Shown one piece after another: positions 1 to 6,073 of a stretch of DNA of 6,524 nucleotides. The position numbers and the translations under genes are program-made. How positions within the stretch are numbered: the first letter of the stretch is position 1; each line of letters opens with the position of its first letter. The stretch is from Firmicutes bacterium UBA5500. Lineage in GTDB: Bacteria; Bacillota; UBA994; UBA5500. Below the pieces are notes generated by a model. The model did not search any database, was not told the DNA's origin, and worked only from the letters and a program-made list of their open reading frames with translations. The stretch is taken from positions 14,349-20,872 of the forward strand of contig DIPA01000102.1 in the NCBI GenBank assembly GCA_002427055.1, written 5' to 3'.

Positions 1-371
1 CCTTGGACAAAAGCTAGAATAACCGTACCATAGCGAGTATACTTCTCGATCTTCTTACGCCCTTCTTCGCCTTCCTTGGATAGGTTCTCCCAACTAGGGA
101 TGATCACCATCAGCAGGTTGATAATAATCGAAGACGTGATGTAAGGGCCTATGCTCAAGGCAAAAATAGATAACTTTGCTAAGGCGCCACCGGAAATTAG
201 GTCAACAAAACCAAACAAGCCTTGACTAAACAGCTGCTGGACTGCCTCAGCATCTAATCCAGGCACCGTAATATGGGCCCCGACCCTGAAGACTAAGAAC
301 ATAGCAAGGGTAAATAAGATCTTCTTGCGTAGGTCAGCAATCTTCCAGACGTTACGGACCGCTTCACACAC
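1..371 (-). CDS. secY: Protein translocase subunit SecY (5' part, cut by window edge)
   Basis: SecY is the membrane channel of the Sec translocon, working with SecE, SecG and SecA to export or insert proteins. The first 123 codons are present. The N-terminus carries the basic stretch DLRKK (13-17), then transmembrane helix 1 (about 18-36), a periplasmic segment with VPGLD (36-40), and the plug/TM2 region FVDLISGGAL (55-64) leading into SIGPYITSS (73-81), the SecY signature area. After TM2 comes the cytoplasmic loop KEGEEGRKKIEKYTRYG (99-115), followed by the start of TM3. The start is GTG at 371, directly after the rplO stop, with an SD inside the rplO end. It aligns with the usual short lead before the xLRNxWK motif. 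N85 stands where I recall Gln being usual in the signature. Roughly 300 further residues are expected beyond the window. Confidence 0.96.
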   Translation of the reverse strand, partial: MCEAVRNVWKIADLRKKILFTLAMFLVFRVGAHITVPGLDAEAVQQLFSQGLFGFVDLISGGALAKLSIFALSIGPYITSSIIINLLMVIIPSWENLSKEGEEGRKKIEKYTRYGTVILAFVQ

Positions 372-815
372 CTAAATCACCTCAGCTTTGCCGCCAGCGG
401 CTGTAATCTTCTCCTCTGCTGACTTGCTGAAAGCATTAGCCTGTACAGTTAAGCTCTTGCTCAACTCTCCGTTACCCAAAATCTTTACGCCGTCCTTAAG
501 TGCCTTAACCATACCAGCCTCACGCAGAGTTGCGATACTAACCACACTGCCAGCCTCAAAGAATTCTAGGTCACCGATGTTAACAACAGCATATTCGATC
601 TTGTAACGTGCATTGCTAAAACCACGCTTCGGTAAGCGGCGTTGAAGGGGCAACTGCCCGCCTTCAAAGCCCGGTCGTACACCGCCACCGGAACGGGCAT
701 TCTGACCGTTAGCACCACGGGTCGATGTCTTGCCGTGACGGGAGCCGGTACCACGGCCAACTCGCTTACGATTCTTCTTGGAGCCTGGTGCTGGCCTTAA
801 TTCGGATAAGTTCAC
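372..815 (-). CDS. rplO: 50S ribosomal protein L15
   Basis: L15 is a late-assembling 50S protein with a long basic N-terminal extension reaching into 23S rRNA. The chosen GTG start at 815 gives 147 aa, the normal family length, beginning [13 protein letters not shown] as the family does. An excellent SD (GAGGAGGTG) sits 5 nt upstream. A longer reading from TTG at 854 adds 13 residues, overlaps rpmD and has no SD, so I rejected it. The Gly/Arg-rich region follows (about 16-50), with QNARSGGG (38-45) and RRLPKRGF, then the C-terminal globular domain ending GGKAEVI. Residues 34-38 read GANGQ where GHKGQ is usual. The stop TAG touches the secY GTG. Confidence 0.97.
   Translation of the reverse strand: MNLSELRPAPGSKKNRKRVGRGTGSRHGKTSTRGANGQNARSGGGVRPGFEGGQLPLQRRLPKRGFSNARYKIEYAVVNIGDLEFFEAGSVVSIATLREAGMVKALKDGVKILGNGELSKSLTVQANAFSKSAEEKITAAGGKAEVI
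377..383 (-). promoter_or_regulatory. SD of secY, inside the rplO coding end
   Basis: GAGGTGA lies within the last codons of rplO (Glu-Val-Ile), 5 nt before the GTG at 371. It supports the GTG as the secY start and implies that ribosomes ending rplO cover the secY initiation site. Confidence 0.8.
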
Positions 816-820
816 TTTCG

Positions 821-829
821 CACCTCCTC
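821..829 (-). promoter_or_regulatory. SD that fixes the rplO start
   Basis: GAGGAGGTG is followed by 5 nt and the GTG at 815. It is among the strongest SD sequences in the window and decides for the 147-aa form of L15 over the longer TTG-initiated reading. A weaker AGAGAGG lies upstream at 837-843, directly after the rpmD stop codon. Confidence 0.88.
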
Positions 830-843
830 GCTTGATTTCCTCT

Positions 844-1023
844 CTATGCTTCAACGACTTTTAGTAGATGTATTACTTTGTTAATCATACCGCGAATGGC
901 AGGGCTATCATCGTGCTCCACCGTCTGGTGTAGTTTGTGCAACCCTAGTGCTTCCACAGTCTGACGCTGCTTGGCGGAATAACCAATAGGGCTTTTCACC
1001 AAGGTGATGTGTAACTTCGCCAC
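844..1023 (-). CDS. rpmD: 50S ribosomal protein L30
   Basis: L30 is a small 50S protein present in most but not all bacteria. With the GTG start at 1023 the product is 59 aa and begins [14 protein letters not shown], matching the family's usual MAKL-type N-terminus. The SD AGGGAGG (1031-1037) is 7 nt before this GTG. An in-frame ATG at 1029 would add Met-Asp but leaves only 1 nt after the SD, so GTG is preferred. Family marks visible are KSPIG (10-14), [25 protein letters not shown] and the closing HLLKVVEA. It lies 12 nt after rpsE, whose TAG stop overlaps the SD by two bases. Confidence 0.95.
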   Translation of the reverse strand: MAKLHITLVKSPIGYSAKQRQTVEALGLHKLHQTVEHDDSPAIRGMINKVIHLLKVVEA

Positions 1024-1030
1024 GTCCATC

Positions 1031-1037
1031 CCTCCCT
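1031..1037 (-). promoter_or_regulatory. SD of rpmD overlapping the rpsE stop
   Basis: AGGGAGG begins inside the rpsE stop codon (TAG, 1036-1038) and ends 7 nt before GTG 1023. The in-frame ATG at 1029 is only 1 nt away, too close for normal initiation, so the site selects the 59-aa form of L30. Confidence 0.78.
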
Positions 1038-1536
1038 AGCCTAAGAGCTCTTCCGCAGATTTGCCACGAAGACGTGCAACTTCTTCCGCCCGCTTTAGCT
1101 GCAAAATACCTTCAATAGTAGCACGGGCTGTGTTGATAGCATTGGCAGAACCAAGCGACTTGGTTAGCACATCCCGCACACCAGCTAGCTCTAAAATAGG
1201 CCGTACTGCGCCACCGGCAATGACACCTGTACCTTCAGAAGCAGGCTTCAGCAAAACTTGAGCCGCTCCAAAGCGCCCGATAGCTTCATGCGGAATGGTC
1301 GTCTTAACGATTGGCACCTTGATTAGGTTCTTGATGGCATCTTCTTTGCCTTTACGCACCGCATCCACGACTTCTTTAGCCTTGCCTAAACCAACGCCAA
1401 CATGCCCGTCATGGTCACCCACCACTACTAGGGCGCTGAAACTGATATCACGTCCACCCTTACGAGTCTTGGCAACGCGGTTAATCTTGATAACTTGATC
1501 TGTAAGATCAAGAGTACTCGCATCAATGCGCTCCAT
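1036..1536 (-). CDS. rpsE: 30S ribosomal protein S5
   Basis: S5 lies at the mRNA entry side of the 30S subunit and helps control decoding fidelity and helicase activity; its loop 2 lines the spectinomycin site. The 166-aa length is normal. The N-terminal double-stranded-RNA-binding-like domain carries [13 protein letters not shown] (18-30) and FSALVVVGD. The C-terminal domain holds [28 protein letters not shown] and the closing [10 protein letters not shown]. The ATG is 7 nt after AAGGAGGG (1544-1551). In the spectinomycin-loop segment, Arg25 and Asp30 replace the hydrophobic or neutral residues I would expect. It lies 23 nt downstream of rplR and 12 nt ahead of rpmD. Confidence 0.97.
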   Translation of the reverse strand: MERIDASTLDLTDQVIKINRVAKTRKGGRDISFSALVVVGDHDGHVGVGLGKAKEVVDAVRKGKEDAIKNLIKVPIVKTTIPHEAIGRFGAAQVLLKPASEGTGVIAGGAVRPILELAGVRDVLTKSLGSANAINTARATIEGILQLKRAEEVARLRGKSAEELLG

Positions 1537-1559
1537 GGTGTTTCCCTCCTTCTTGCCTG

Positions 1560-1928
1560 TTAGAATTCCAGGCCAGCCGCACGTGCCGCGTCGGCTAAGG
1601 CTGCAATTCTTCCATGATAGAGGTAGCCTCCACGATCGAAAACTACCTGGCGGATACCTTGCTCTAGCGCCTTCTTAGCAATTAACTCACCAACTTGTTT
1701 AGCAGCTTCGACATTCCCGCCAGAGGACCGAATGTCGGCTAACTCTGGGCTAAGTGTAGAAGCGCTAAACAATGTAGTGCCTGTCAGGTCATCAACAACC
1801 TGAACGTAAATGTGATTGGAACTACGGTACACATTAAGCCTAGGGCGCTCAGGAGTGCCTTGCACCTTCCTGCGCACGCGCGCGTGCCGCACCTTGCGGG
1901 CCGCGTTCTTATCTTGCTTCTTGATCAA
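1560..1928 (-). CDS. rplR: 50S ribosomal protein L18
   Basis: L18 binds 5S rRNA together with L5 and L25-type proteins and anchors it in the central protuberance. The product is 122 aa. The basic N-terminus ([19 protein letters not shown]) is followed by [24 protein letters not shown], and the family's closing segment [27 protein letters not shown] is intact. The start is TTG at 1928: the next upstream in-frame codon of note is a TGA at 1932-1934, so no earlier start exists. The resulting MIKK N-terminus fits the family. The SD AAGGAGTG (1937-1944) is 8 nt upstream. This is the only TTG start in the window. An out-of-frame ATG lies 7 nt upstream (see findings). Confidence 0.96.
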   Translation of the reverse strand: MIKKQDKNAARKVRHARVRRKVQGTPERPRLNVYRSSNHIYVQVVDDLTGTTLFSASTLSPELADIRSSGGNVEAAKQVGELIAKKALEQGIRQVVFDRGGYLYHGRIAALADAARAAGLEF

Positions 1929-1936
1929 CCCTCATT

Positions 1937-1944
1937 CACTCCTT
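1937..1944 (-). promoter_or_regulatory. SD of rplR, supporting a TTG start
   Basis: AAGGAGTG is 8 nt before TTG 1928 but only 1-3 nt before an out-of-frame ATG at 1935. Spacing therefore favours the TTG, which also gives the conserved L18 N-terminus. Confidence 0.75.
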
Positions 1945-1955
1945 CCTAGGCCGCA

Positions 1956-2519
1956 TTATTTAGCAGTTTTGCCGGCTTTACGGCGGATTTTTTCACCTTG
2001 ATACTGAATCCCCTTACCTAAGTACGGCTCAGGCTTCCGAATGGACCGAATGGATGCTGCCACTTGACCAACCTGCTCTTTGTCAATACCAGAGACAGTA
2101 ATCAGAGGCACCATACCATAGGGAGGATGAGCCACAGTCTCAGCCGTAAATGAGATACCAGTGGGTGGCTCAATCTCTATTGGGTGTGAAAAGCCAACAT
2201 TAAGCACTAGTTTGCGGCCTTGCACATTAGCACGCCAACCCACAGATACTGCCCGTAGTTTCTTCTCATACCCCTTAGTAACTCCCTCGACCATATTGGC
2301 CAAGAGTGTACGAGTGAGACCGTGCAAAGCTCGATGATCTTTGTCATCAGAGGGCCGTTGCACTTGTAGCACGTTACCCTCTCGGACTATCTGCATTTCT
2401 GGGTGAAGCTCTTTTACTAGTGTGCCCTTAGGGCCCTTAACTGTGACCTTATTGTTTTCATCGATAACTACGTCTACCCCACTGGGGACCGTAATTGGGT
2501 TCCTACCTATCCGAGACAT
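1956..2519 (-). CDS. rplF: 50S ribosomal protein L6
   Basis: L6 sits at the base of the L7/L12 stalk near the sarcin-ricin loop and the factor-binding site. It has two similar domains. The N-terminal one runs from MSRIGRNPI through VTVKGPKG (25-32) and [26 protein letters not shown] (55-80). The C-terminal one includes [32 protein letters not shown], and the signature [15 protein letters not shown] near 162-176. The length of 187 aa exceeds the usual 178-180. By eye the excess is about 8 residues in the loop around 124-136, plus one near residue 21. The motif usually reading GVGYR appears here as SVGWR (92-96). ATG follows AAGGAGGTG (2525-2533) by 5 nt. Confidence 0.97.
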   Translation of the reverse strand: MSRIGRNPITVPSGVDVVIDENNKVTVKGPKGTLVKELHPEMQIVREGNVLQVQRPSDDKDHRALHGLTRTLLANMVEGVTKGYEKKLRAVSVGWRANVQGRKLVLNVGFSHPIEIEPPTGISFTAETVAHPPYGMVPLITVSGIDKEQVGQVAASIRSIRKPEPYLGKGIQYQGEKIRRKAGKTAK

Positions 2520-2540
2520 CAGTGCACCTCCTTCGCAGGC

Positions 2541-2939
2541 CTACCAGATGTAGCAGATGACTTCGCCGCCAACACCTGCATGACGGGCCTGCTTATCAGT
2601 CATCAAGCCACGAGACGTCGAAAGAACAGCAATACCAAGACCGCCTAAAACTCGCGGCACTTCATCTTTGCGAGCATAAACTCGTAGCCCTGGGCGGCTG
2701 ATGCGCTTTAGGCCGGTAACTACCCGCTCTTTATTAGGACCGTATTTCAGTTGCAGGCGTAAAATCCCCTGCTTATTATCATCGATATATGCATAATCAC
2801 GGATGTAACCCTCTGCCTTTAAGATCTCAACCAAGCTTTGTTTCATCTTAGAGGCGGGTACATCAAGTGTTTCATGATAAGCAATGTTAGCGTTGCGAAT
2901 CCGCGTCAGCAGATCAGCAATAGGATCAGTCATCACCAT
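2541..2939 (-). CDS. rpsH: 30S ribosomal protein S8
   Basis: S8 is a primary 16S rRNA binder (central domain, helix 21 region) and in E. coli also a translational repressor of the spc operon. The 132-aa length is normal. It begins [18 protein letters not shown], with ATG at 2939 giving the familiar MVMTDPIAD start; ATG at 2933 is an in-frame alternative. The C-terminal domain carries [22 protein letters not shown], then the signature [13 protein letters not shown] (107-119) and GGEVICYIW at the end. The SD AAGGAGGT (2951-2958) is 11 nt from ATG 2939, which is long. A competing out-of-frame ATG at 2946 sits 4 nt from the SD (see findings). No S8-binding mimic was recognised. Confidence 0.97.
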   Translation of the reverse strand: MVMTDPIADLLTRIRNANIAYHETLDVPASKMKQSLVEILKAEGYIRDYAYIDDNKQGILRLQLKYGPNKERVVTGLKRISRPGLRVYARKDEVPRVLGGLGIAVLSTSRGLMTDKQARHAGVGGEVICYIW

Positions 2940-2950
2940 TTACCATAACG

Positions 2951-2958
2951 ACCTCCTT
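2951..2958 (-). promoter_or_regulatory. SD of rpsH with unusually long spacing
   Basis: AAGGAGGT lies 11 nt before the family-consistent ATG (2939), 17 nt before the alternative ATG (2933), and 4 nt before an out-of-frame ATG (2946). It is the only gene here whose SD points better at a wrong-frame start than at its own. Confidence 0.72.
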
Positions 2959-2974
2959 CCCGTGTGCTGGGGCA

Positions 2975-3160
2975 TTACCAGCTAGCCTTCTTTACTCCCG
3001 GAATCTGCCCTTCATGAGCGAGTTCACGGAAGCAAATTCGGCAAATGCCAAACTTACGCATATAAGCATGCGGGCGACCACAAATTCTGCATCGATTATA
3101 ACGACGTACCGAGAACTTTGGTTCGCTCTGTTGCTTCAGAATCATCGACTTTTTGGCCAC
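2975..3160 (-). CDS. rpsN: 30S ribosomal protein S14, zinc-binding type Z
   Basis: S14 is a 30S head protein needed for late assembly. This is the short form of 61 aa with one zinc site formed by C24-x2-C27 and C40-x2-C43, typical of Gram-positive and other C+ S14 proteins. The core [14 protein letters not shown] and the closing IPGVKKASW match the family closely. The start is GTG at 3160, with AGGGAGGG (3167-3174) 6 nt upstream; an overlapping GTG two bases upstream is in another frame and opens only six codons. Residues 10-14 (QQSEP) are less basic than the usual lysine/arginine-rich stretch. In many Bacillota a zinc-free paralogue exists elsewhere under Zur control; this window cannot show whether one is present. 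Confidence 0.97.
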   Translation of the reverse strand: MAKKSMILKQQSEPKFSVRRYNRCRICGRPHAYMRKFGICRICFRELAHEGQIPGVKKASW

Positions 3161-3178
3161 ACTTGTCCCTCCCTTGTT

Positions 3179-3718
3179 TTACTGGCGGAATGGCATACCG
3201 AGGAACTCCAGTAGCGCCTTAGCTTCTTCGTCAGTGCGAGCACTAGTCACGACCGTAATATCCATACCTTGGATCTGCTCAACCTTGTCGTAATCAATCT
3301 CAGGGAAAACCAACTGTTCCTTAACGCTTAACGAATAGTTTCCCCTACCATCAAAAGACTTGGGTGAGACCCCACGGAAGTCGCGGACGCGTGGCAGGTT
3401 AATGTTCATCAATTTATCTAGGAACTCATACATGCGATTCCCACGCAAGGTAACCTTCGCACCAATGGGCATTCCTTCGCGCAACTTAAAGTTGGAGATT
3501 GACTTACGAGCATGGGTGATTACTGGCTTCTGCCCGGCAATGATCGCAAGATCGCCGGCTGCTGCATCAAGTATTTTAGCATTCTGGATAGCCTTACCTA
3601 CGCCCATGTTCAGAACGACCTTCTCCAGGCGTGGTACCTCCATAACATTCATGTAGCCGAACTTCTGCTGCATTGCAGGTATGACTTCACTCTGATATTT
3701 GTCTCTTAACCGTGGCAC
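3179..3718 (-). CDS. rplE: 50S ribosomal protein L5
   Basis: L5 binds 5S rRNA, forms part of the central protuberance and contacts the P-site tRNA and the S13 bridge. The 179-aa length is typical. Visible family segments are [16 protein letters not shown] (1-16), [16 protein letters not shown] (28-43), [32 protein letters not shown] (62-93), [39 protein letters not shown], and the C-terminal [17 protein letters not shown]. The start is GTG at 3718; an in-frame TAG two codons upstream (3722-3724) rules out any earlier one. The SD GGGAGG (3727-3732) is 8 nt away. In E. coli the equivalent start region is the S8 repressor target, but I could not recognise such a structure here. Confidence 0.97.
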   Translation of the reverse strand: MPRLRDKYQSEVIPAMQQKFGYMNVMEVPRLEKVVLNMGVGKAIQNAKILDAAAGDLAIIAGQKPVITHARKSISNFKLREGMPIGAKVTLRGNRMYEFLDKLMNINLPRVRDFRGVSPKSFDGRGNYSLSVKEQLVFPEIDYDKVEQIQGMDITVVTSARTDEEAKALLEFLGMPFRQ

Positions 3719-3739
3719 AGCCTAACCCTCCCTTCTAAA

Positions 3740-4069
3740 CTACTTATCGATATTTTCATCGCACTTCTTGCAAACACGTACCTTTGTACCGTTCTCAAGA
3801 ATATGGTGGCTAACACGGGTAGGCTGCTTGCAAGCAGGACAAACCAACATCACTTTAGCAGCAAAAATGGGTGCTTCCTGTTTGAGCAGCCCGCCTTGCT
3901 GCATAGTGGGGCTCGGTTTCTTATGCTTAGTTACGACATTAACGTCTTCTACGAGCACCTTACCCTCTCCAGGGTAAGCGGCAAGCACCTTGCCTTTCTT
4001 ACCTTTGTCTTTCCCAGACAAAACGATAACGGTATCACCTTTACGAACGTGCAGCTTATGCTGACTCAT
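3740..4069 (-). CDS. rplX: 50S ribosomal protein L24 (two CxxC pairs)
   Basis: L24 is an early assembly initiator for the 50S subunit and lies near the tunnel exit. The product is 109 aa. The KOW motif spans about residues 8-35 ([21 protein letters not shown]), followed by [14 protein letters not shown] and a [10 protein letters not shown] segment. The C-terminal part has C77-x2-C80 and C100-x2-C103, a zinc-ribbon-like arrangement found in many bacterial L24 proteins; metal binding is inferred, not shown. ATG 4069 is 8 nt after AGGAGG (4078-4083), itself part of the longer purine run GGGAGGAGG. It follows rplN by 26 nt and precedes rplE by 21 nt. Confidence 0.96.
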   Translation of the reverse strand: MSQHKLHVRKGDTVIVLSGKDKGKKGKVLAAYPGEGKVLVEDVNVVTKHKKPSPTMQQGGLLKQEAPIFAAKVMLVCPACKQPTRVSHHILENGTKVRVCKKCDENIDK

Positions 4070-4095
4070 TACTTAAGCCTCCTCCCTGACTGGCC

Positions 4096-4464
4096 TTACA
4101 GTACTTCGGGAGCTAGAGAAACAATCTTCATGAAGTTTTTCTCTCGTAGCTCACGGGCGACTGGGCCGAAGATGCGGGTTCCGCGAGGATTGCCCTGGGT
4201 GTCAATAATCACAGCTGCATTGTCGTCAAACTTAATGTGAGAACCATCTCGACGATGGACTCCAAATGCGGAACGAACGACTACTGCCCTGATGACGTCT
4301 CCTTTTTTAACAACTCCGCCGGGTGTGGCTACCTTAACGCTAGCGGTAATGATATCTCCCACGTTTGCATAACGATGATGATGTCCGCCAACTACATTAA
4401 TGCACAAGATCTCTTTAGCTCCTGAATTATCAGCCACACGTAAACGGCTCTCCTTTTGGATCAT
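4096..4464 (-). CDS. rplN: 50S ribosomal protein L14
   Basis: L14 is a compact beta-barrel 50S protein forming intersubunit bridges with 16S rRNA, and it is the docking site for the silencing factor RsfS. Its 122-aa length is exactly that of the family. It begins [19 protein letters not shown] (1-19), with the signature region [24 protein letters not shown] in the middle, and ends [32 protein letters not shown]. Residues 28-30 are three histidines encoded by three successive CAT codons, where small or basic residues are usual. ATG is 8 nt after AAGGGAGG (4473-4480). In E. coli this gene opens the separate spc operon; here it follows rpsQ by only 32 nt without a recognisable promoter. Confidence 0.97.
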   Translation of the reverse strand: MIQKESRLRVADNSGAKEILCINVVGGHHHRYANVGDIITASVKVATPGGVVKKGDVIRAVVVRSAFGVHRRDGSHIKFDDNAAVIIDTQGNPRGTRIFGPVARELREKNFMKIVSLAPEVL

Positions 4465-4496
4465 GCTCTGGGCCTCCCTTCTAGTAACAAATTGAG

Positions 4497-4754
4497 CTAC
4501 TCAGCTTTCCTGACAATCTCAACCACGCGCCAGCGTTTGCTCTTACTGAGGGGACGGGTCTCCATGATCCGTACCACATCACCAACACGGCTCTGGTTAT
4601 CTTCGCAATGGGCCTTAAACTTGGCCGTCTTCTTAACGGTGCGACCATATAAAGGATGCTGAGTAAGCGTTTCTACAGCTACGACGACCGTCTTATCCAT
4701 CGAATCGCTGACTACAACACCCTGACGTACCTTGCGTAGGTTGCGGTGCAACAT
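4497..4754 (-). CDS. rpsQ: 30S ribosomal protein S17
   Basis: S17 is a primary 16S rRNA-binding protein of the OB-fold type in the 30S body. Two adjacent in-frame ATGs exist. The second (4754) is preferred because it lies 6 nt after the SD, while the first (4757) has only 3 nt. That gives 85 aa instead of 86, starting [17 protein letters not shown]. Family marks are RNLRKxRxGxVVSDxMDKTVVV, the [20 protein letters not shown] segment and [24 protein letters not shown]. The gene follows rpmC by 17 nt and is the last gene of the part equivalent to the E. coli S10 operon. Confidence 0.96.
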   Translation of the reverse strand: MLHRNLRKVRQGVVVSDSMDKTVVVAVETLTQHPLYGRTVKKTAKFKAHCEDNQSRVGDVVRIMETRPLSKSKRWRVVEIVRKAE

Positions 4755-4760
4755 CATACG

Positions 4761-4767
4761 CCTCCTT
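4761..4767 (-). promoter_or_regulatory. SD that chooses between two rpsQ ATGs
   Basis: AAGGAGG is followed by CGT and two consecutive ATGs. The distance is 3 nt to ATG 4757 and 6 nt to ATG 4754; the latter is nearer the normal optimum. Confidence 0.7.
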
Positions 4768-4771
4768 CCCC

Positions 4772-4969
4772 TTAGCTAATATGGAGTTCGCGCTCCCGCA
4801 AAACAGTCTTAATGCGGGCAATAGATTTGCGTACTTCTGTAATGCGCATCGGGTTATCCAGCTGACCGGTAACTGACCGAAAACGAAGGTTGAATAATTC
4901 ATCTTTTAGAGCAACAAGCTTCTGTTCGAGTTCTACTTCGGACATATCTCGAATTTCCTTAACCTTCAT
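4772..4969 (-). CDS. rpmC: 50S ribosomal protein L29
   Basis: L29 is a small helical-hairpin 50S protein beside the polypeptide exit, next to L23. From ATG 4969 the product is 65 aa and starts [14 protein letters not shown], the family's normal opening. It continues with [23 protein letters not shown] and [20 protein letters not shown], the second helix. An in-frame GTG at 4981 would add four residues (Val-Val-Ser-Thr replaced by Met-Val-Ser-Thr) but has no SD of its own and lies deeper in rplP. The gene overlaps the end of rplP by 11 nt, so its initiation region is entirely coding sequence of rplP and translational coupling is likely. Confidence 0.95.
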   Translation of the reverse strand: MKVKEIRDMSEVELEQKLVALKDELFNLRFRSVTGQLDNPMRITEVRKSIARIKTVLRERELHIS

Positions 4970-5393
4970 TGTGCTCACCACCCGTATCCTTACGTGTTAC
5001 GAACTTAGTCTTAATCGGTAGCTTGTGAGCGGCAAGCCGCATTGCTTCTCGCGCGACATCTTCCTCGATGCCAGCCATTTCAAAAAGCACCCTACCTGGT
5101 TTAACAACGGCCACCCAATACTCTGGGGAACCTTTCCCGCTACCCATACGCGTTTCGGCCGGTTTCTGGGTGATCGGGCGATCTGGGAAGATCTTGATCC
5201 ATACCTTACCGCCGCGCTTAACAAAACGCGTCATAGCAATACGAGCAGCCTCGATCTGACGGCTGGTAACCCACGCCGCTTCTAGCGCTTGCAAACCGTA
5301 TTCACCAAAGGCGATTTCAGTGCCTCTTTGGGCCTTACCCTTGAGAGAGGGTCGATGCGGTCTGCGGTACTTAACACGTTTTGGCATCAACAT
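4959..5393 (-). CDS. rplP: 50S ribosomal protein L16
   Basis: L16 lies near the A-site and is needed for late 50S maturation and peptidyl-transferase positioning. The 144-aa length is typical. It opens [11 protein letters not shown], where the ATG at 5393 preserves the family's M-L-x-PKR start; the ATG at 5387 would begin at PKR and is less likely. Segments visible are [65 protein letters not shown] (60-88) and [14 protein letters not shown]82 corresponds to the arginine that is hydroxylated in E. coli L16 (R81). It starts 3 nt after rpsC and its last 11 nt are shared with rpmC. Confidence 0.97.
   Translation of the reverse strand: MLMPKRVKYRRPHRPSLKGKAQRGTEIAFGEYGLQALEAAWVTSRQIEAARIAMTRFVKRGGKVWIKIFPDRPITQKPAETRMGSGKGSPEYWVAVVKPGRVLFEMAGIEEDVAREAMRLAAHKLPIKTKFVTRKDTGGEHNEG
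4975..4982 (-). promoter_or_regulatory. Imperfect SD of rpmC within rplP
   Basis: GGTGGTGA, one mismatch from the GGAGGTGA core, lies 5 nt before ATG 4969 and codes for Gly-Gly-Glu in rplP. It is one of the weaker SD sites in the window, which fits reinitiation by ribosomes finishing rplP. Confidence 0.6.
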
Positions 5394-5396
5394 TGA

Positions 5397-6056
5397 TTAC
5401 TCGCCCCCCTCCGCCGCTTTAGCTTTTGGTTGCGGCAGAACTTCTCCTTTATAAATCCAGACTTTGACGCCAATCTGACCATAAGTTGTATGGGCAGTAG
5501 CGATAGCATAATCGATATCAGCCCGTAAAGTATGCAAAGGAATGGTTCCCTCGCGTGTCCACTCAGAACGGGCAATCTCAGCACCATTTAGTCGTCCAGC
5601 AACGTTAATTCTGATACCCTTTGCTCCTGCACGCATCGTGCGCATCATTGCCTGACGCATAGCACGCCGATGGTGAGTACGGCGCTCCAACTGTGCCGCA
5701 ATATTCTCAGCCACCAACTGCGCACTTAACTCAGGCACTCTAATCTCAATTACATTAACATAGACTTGCTTCCCTGTAAGGTTCTCGAGAGCTTGGCGTA
5801 GATCCTCTACACCGGAACCACCGCGCCCAATTACCATTCCAGGTTTAGCCGCATGTATGAATGTACGTATCACATTACCAGCGCGTTCGATGACGATATG
5901 GTCAATACCAGCGTTGAACAATCTCTCTTTCAGGTATTGGCGAATCTCATGATCCTCAAGGAGGAAATCCGCGTAGTTTTGCTCTGCATACCACTTAGAG
6001 TCCCAGTCTCGAATAATGCCTACTCGCAACCCCTTGGGGTGAATCTTTTGACCCAC
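5397..6056 (-). CDS. rpsC: 30S ribosomal protein S3
   Basis: S3 lines the mRNA entry tunnel of the 30S head and contributes to mRNA unwinding. The 219-aa length is normal. It begins [24 protein letters not shown]; the KH domain spans about 39-110 with the GxxG loop G77-R-G-G80. The C-terminal domain carries the basic cluster R130, R131 and R134, equivalent to the E. coli helicase residues, then [20 protein letters not shown] and the signature [34 protein letters not shown]. Residues 127-129 (THH) replace the usual hydrophobic triplet before the Arg pair. The start is GTG at 6056, 9 nt after AGGAGGAGGG (6066-6075), which overlaps the rplV stop. The last codons (Glu-Gly-Gly-Glu) supply the rplP SD. 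Confidence 0.97.
   Translation of the reverse strand: MGQKIHPKGLRVGIIRDWDSKWYAEQNYADFLLEDHEIRQYLKERLFNAGIDHIVIERAGNVIRTFIHAAKPGMVIGRGGSGVEDLRQALENLTGKQVYVNVIEIRVPELSAQLVAENIAAQLERRTHHRRAMRQAMMRTMRAGAKGIRINVAGRLNGAEIARSEWTREGTIPLHTLRADIDYAIATAHTTYGQIGVKVWIYKGEVLPQPKAKAAEGGE
5404..5412 (-). promoter_or_regulatory. Purine/G-rich SD of rplP within the rpsC 3' end
   Basis: GGAGGGGGG encodes part of the rpsC C-terminus. The best core (GGAGG) is 14 nt from ATG 5393. The G-run is 10 nt away and could pair through wobble. Both are longer spacings than in most neighbours. Confidence 0.55.
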
Positions 6057-6073
6057 TTGCTAGATCCCTCCTC

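Noticed and set aside
372..854. Longer L15 starting at TTG 854 (160 aa)
   Set aside because: Overlaps rpmD, lacks an SD, and adds 13 residues absent from the family; GTG 815 has a strong SD at 5 nt.
2975..3160. Truncated S14 gene, because it is only 61 codons
   Set aside because: The length and the two CxxC pairs are exactly those of the zinc-binding short S14; it is complete.
3360..3656. A 98-codon open frame on the plus strand opposite rplE
   Set aside because: Antisense to the conserved L5 core, without recognisable motifs or a convincing SD.
3719..3742. S8 autoregulatory site at the rplE start, as in E. coli
   Set aside because: I could not recognise a helix-21-like structure; the region is short and dominated by the SD purine run.
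3803..4240. A 145-codon open frame on the plus strand opposite rplX and rplN
   Set aside because: It is antisense to two unmistakable ribosomal protein genes, has no family resemblance, and spans their junction; it is a shadow of the minus-strand codon pattern.
4465..4496. Possible promoter between rpsQ and rplN, where the E. coli S10 and spc operons separate
   Set aside because: The 32-nt gap contains only an SD and A/T-rich sequence, with no spaced -35 and -10 pair.
4772..4981. Longer L29 starting at GTG 4981 (69 aa)
   Set aside because: The family begins at MKVKEIR and the SD-like site fits ATG 4969; the upstream GTG has no supporting site.
5387..5587. A 66-codon minus-strand frame overlapping rpsC and the start of rplP
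   Set aside because: It lies out of frame within the conserved S3 C-terminus and resembles no known protein; the same applies to the minus-strand overlaps at 566-760, 4693-4902 and 4997-5224.
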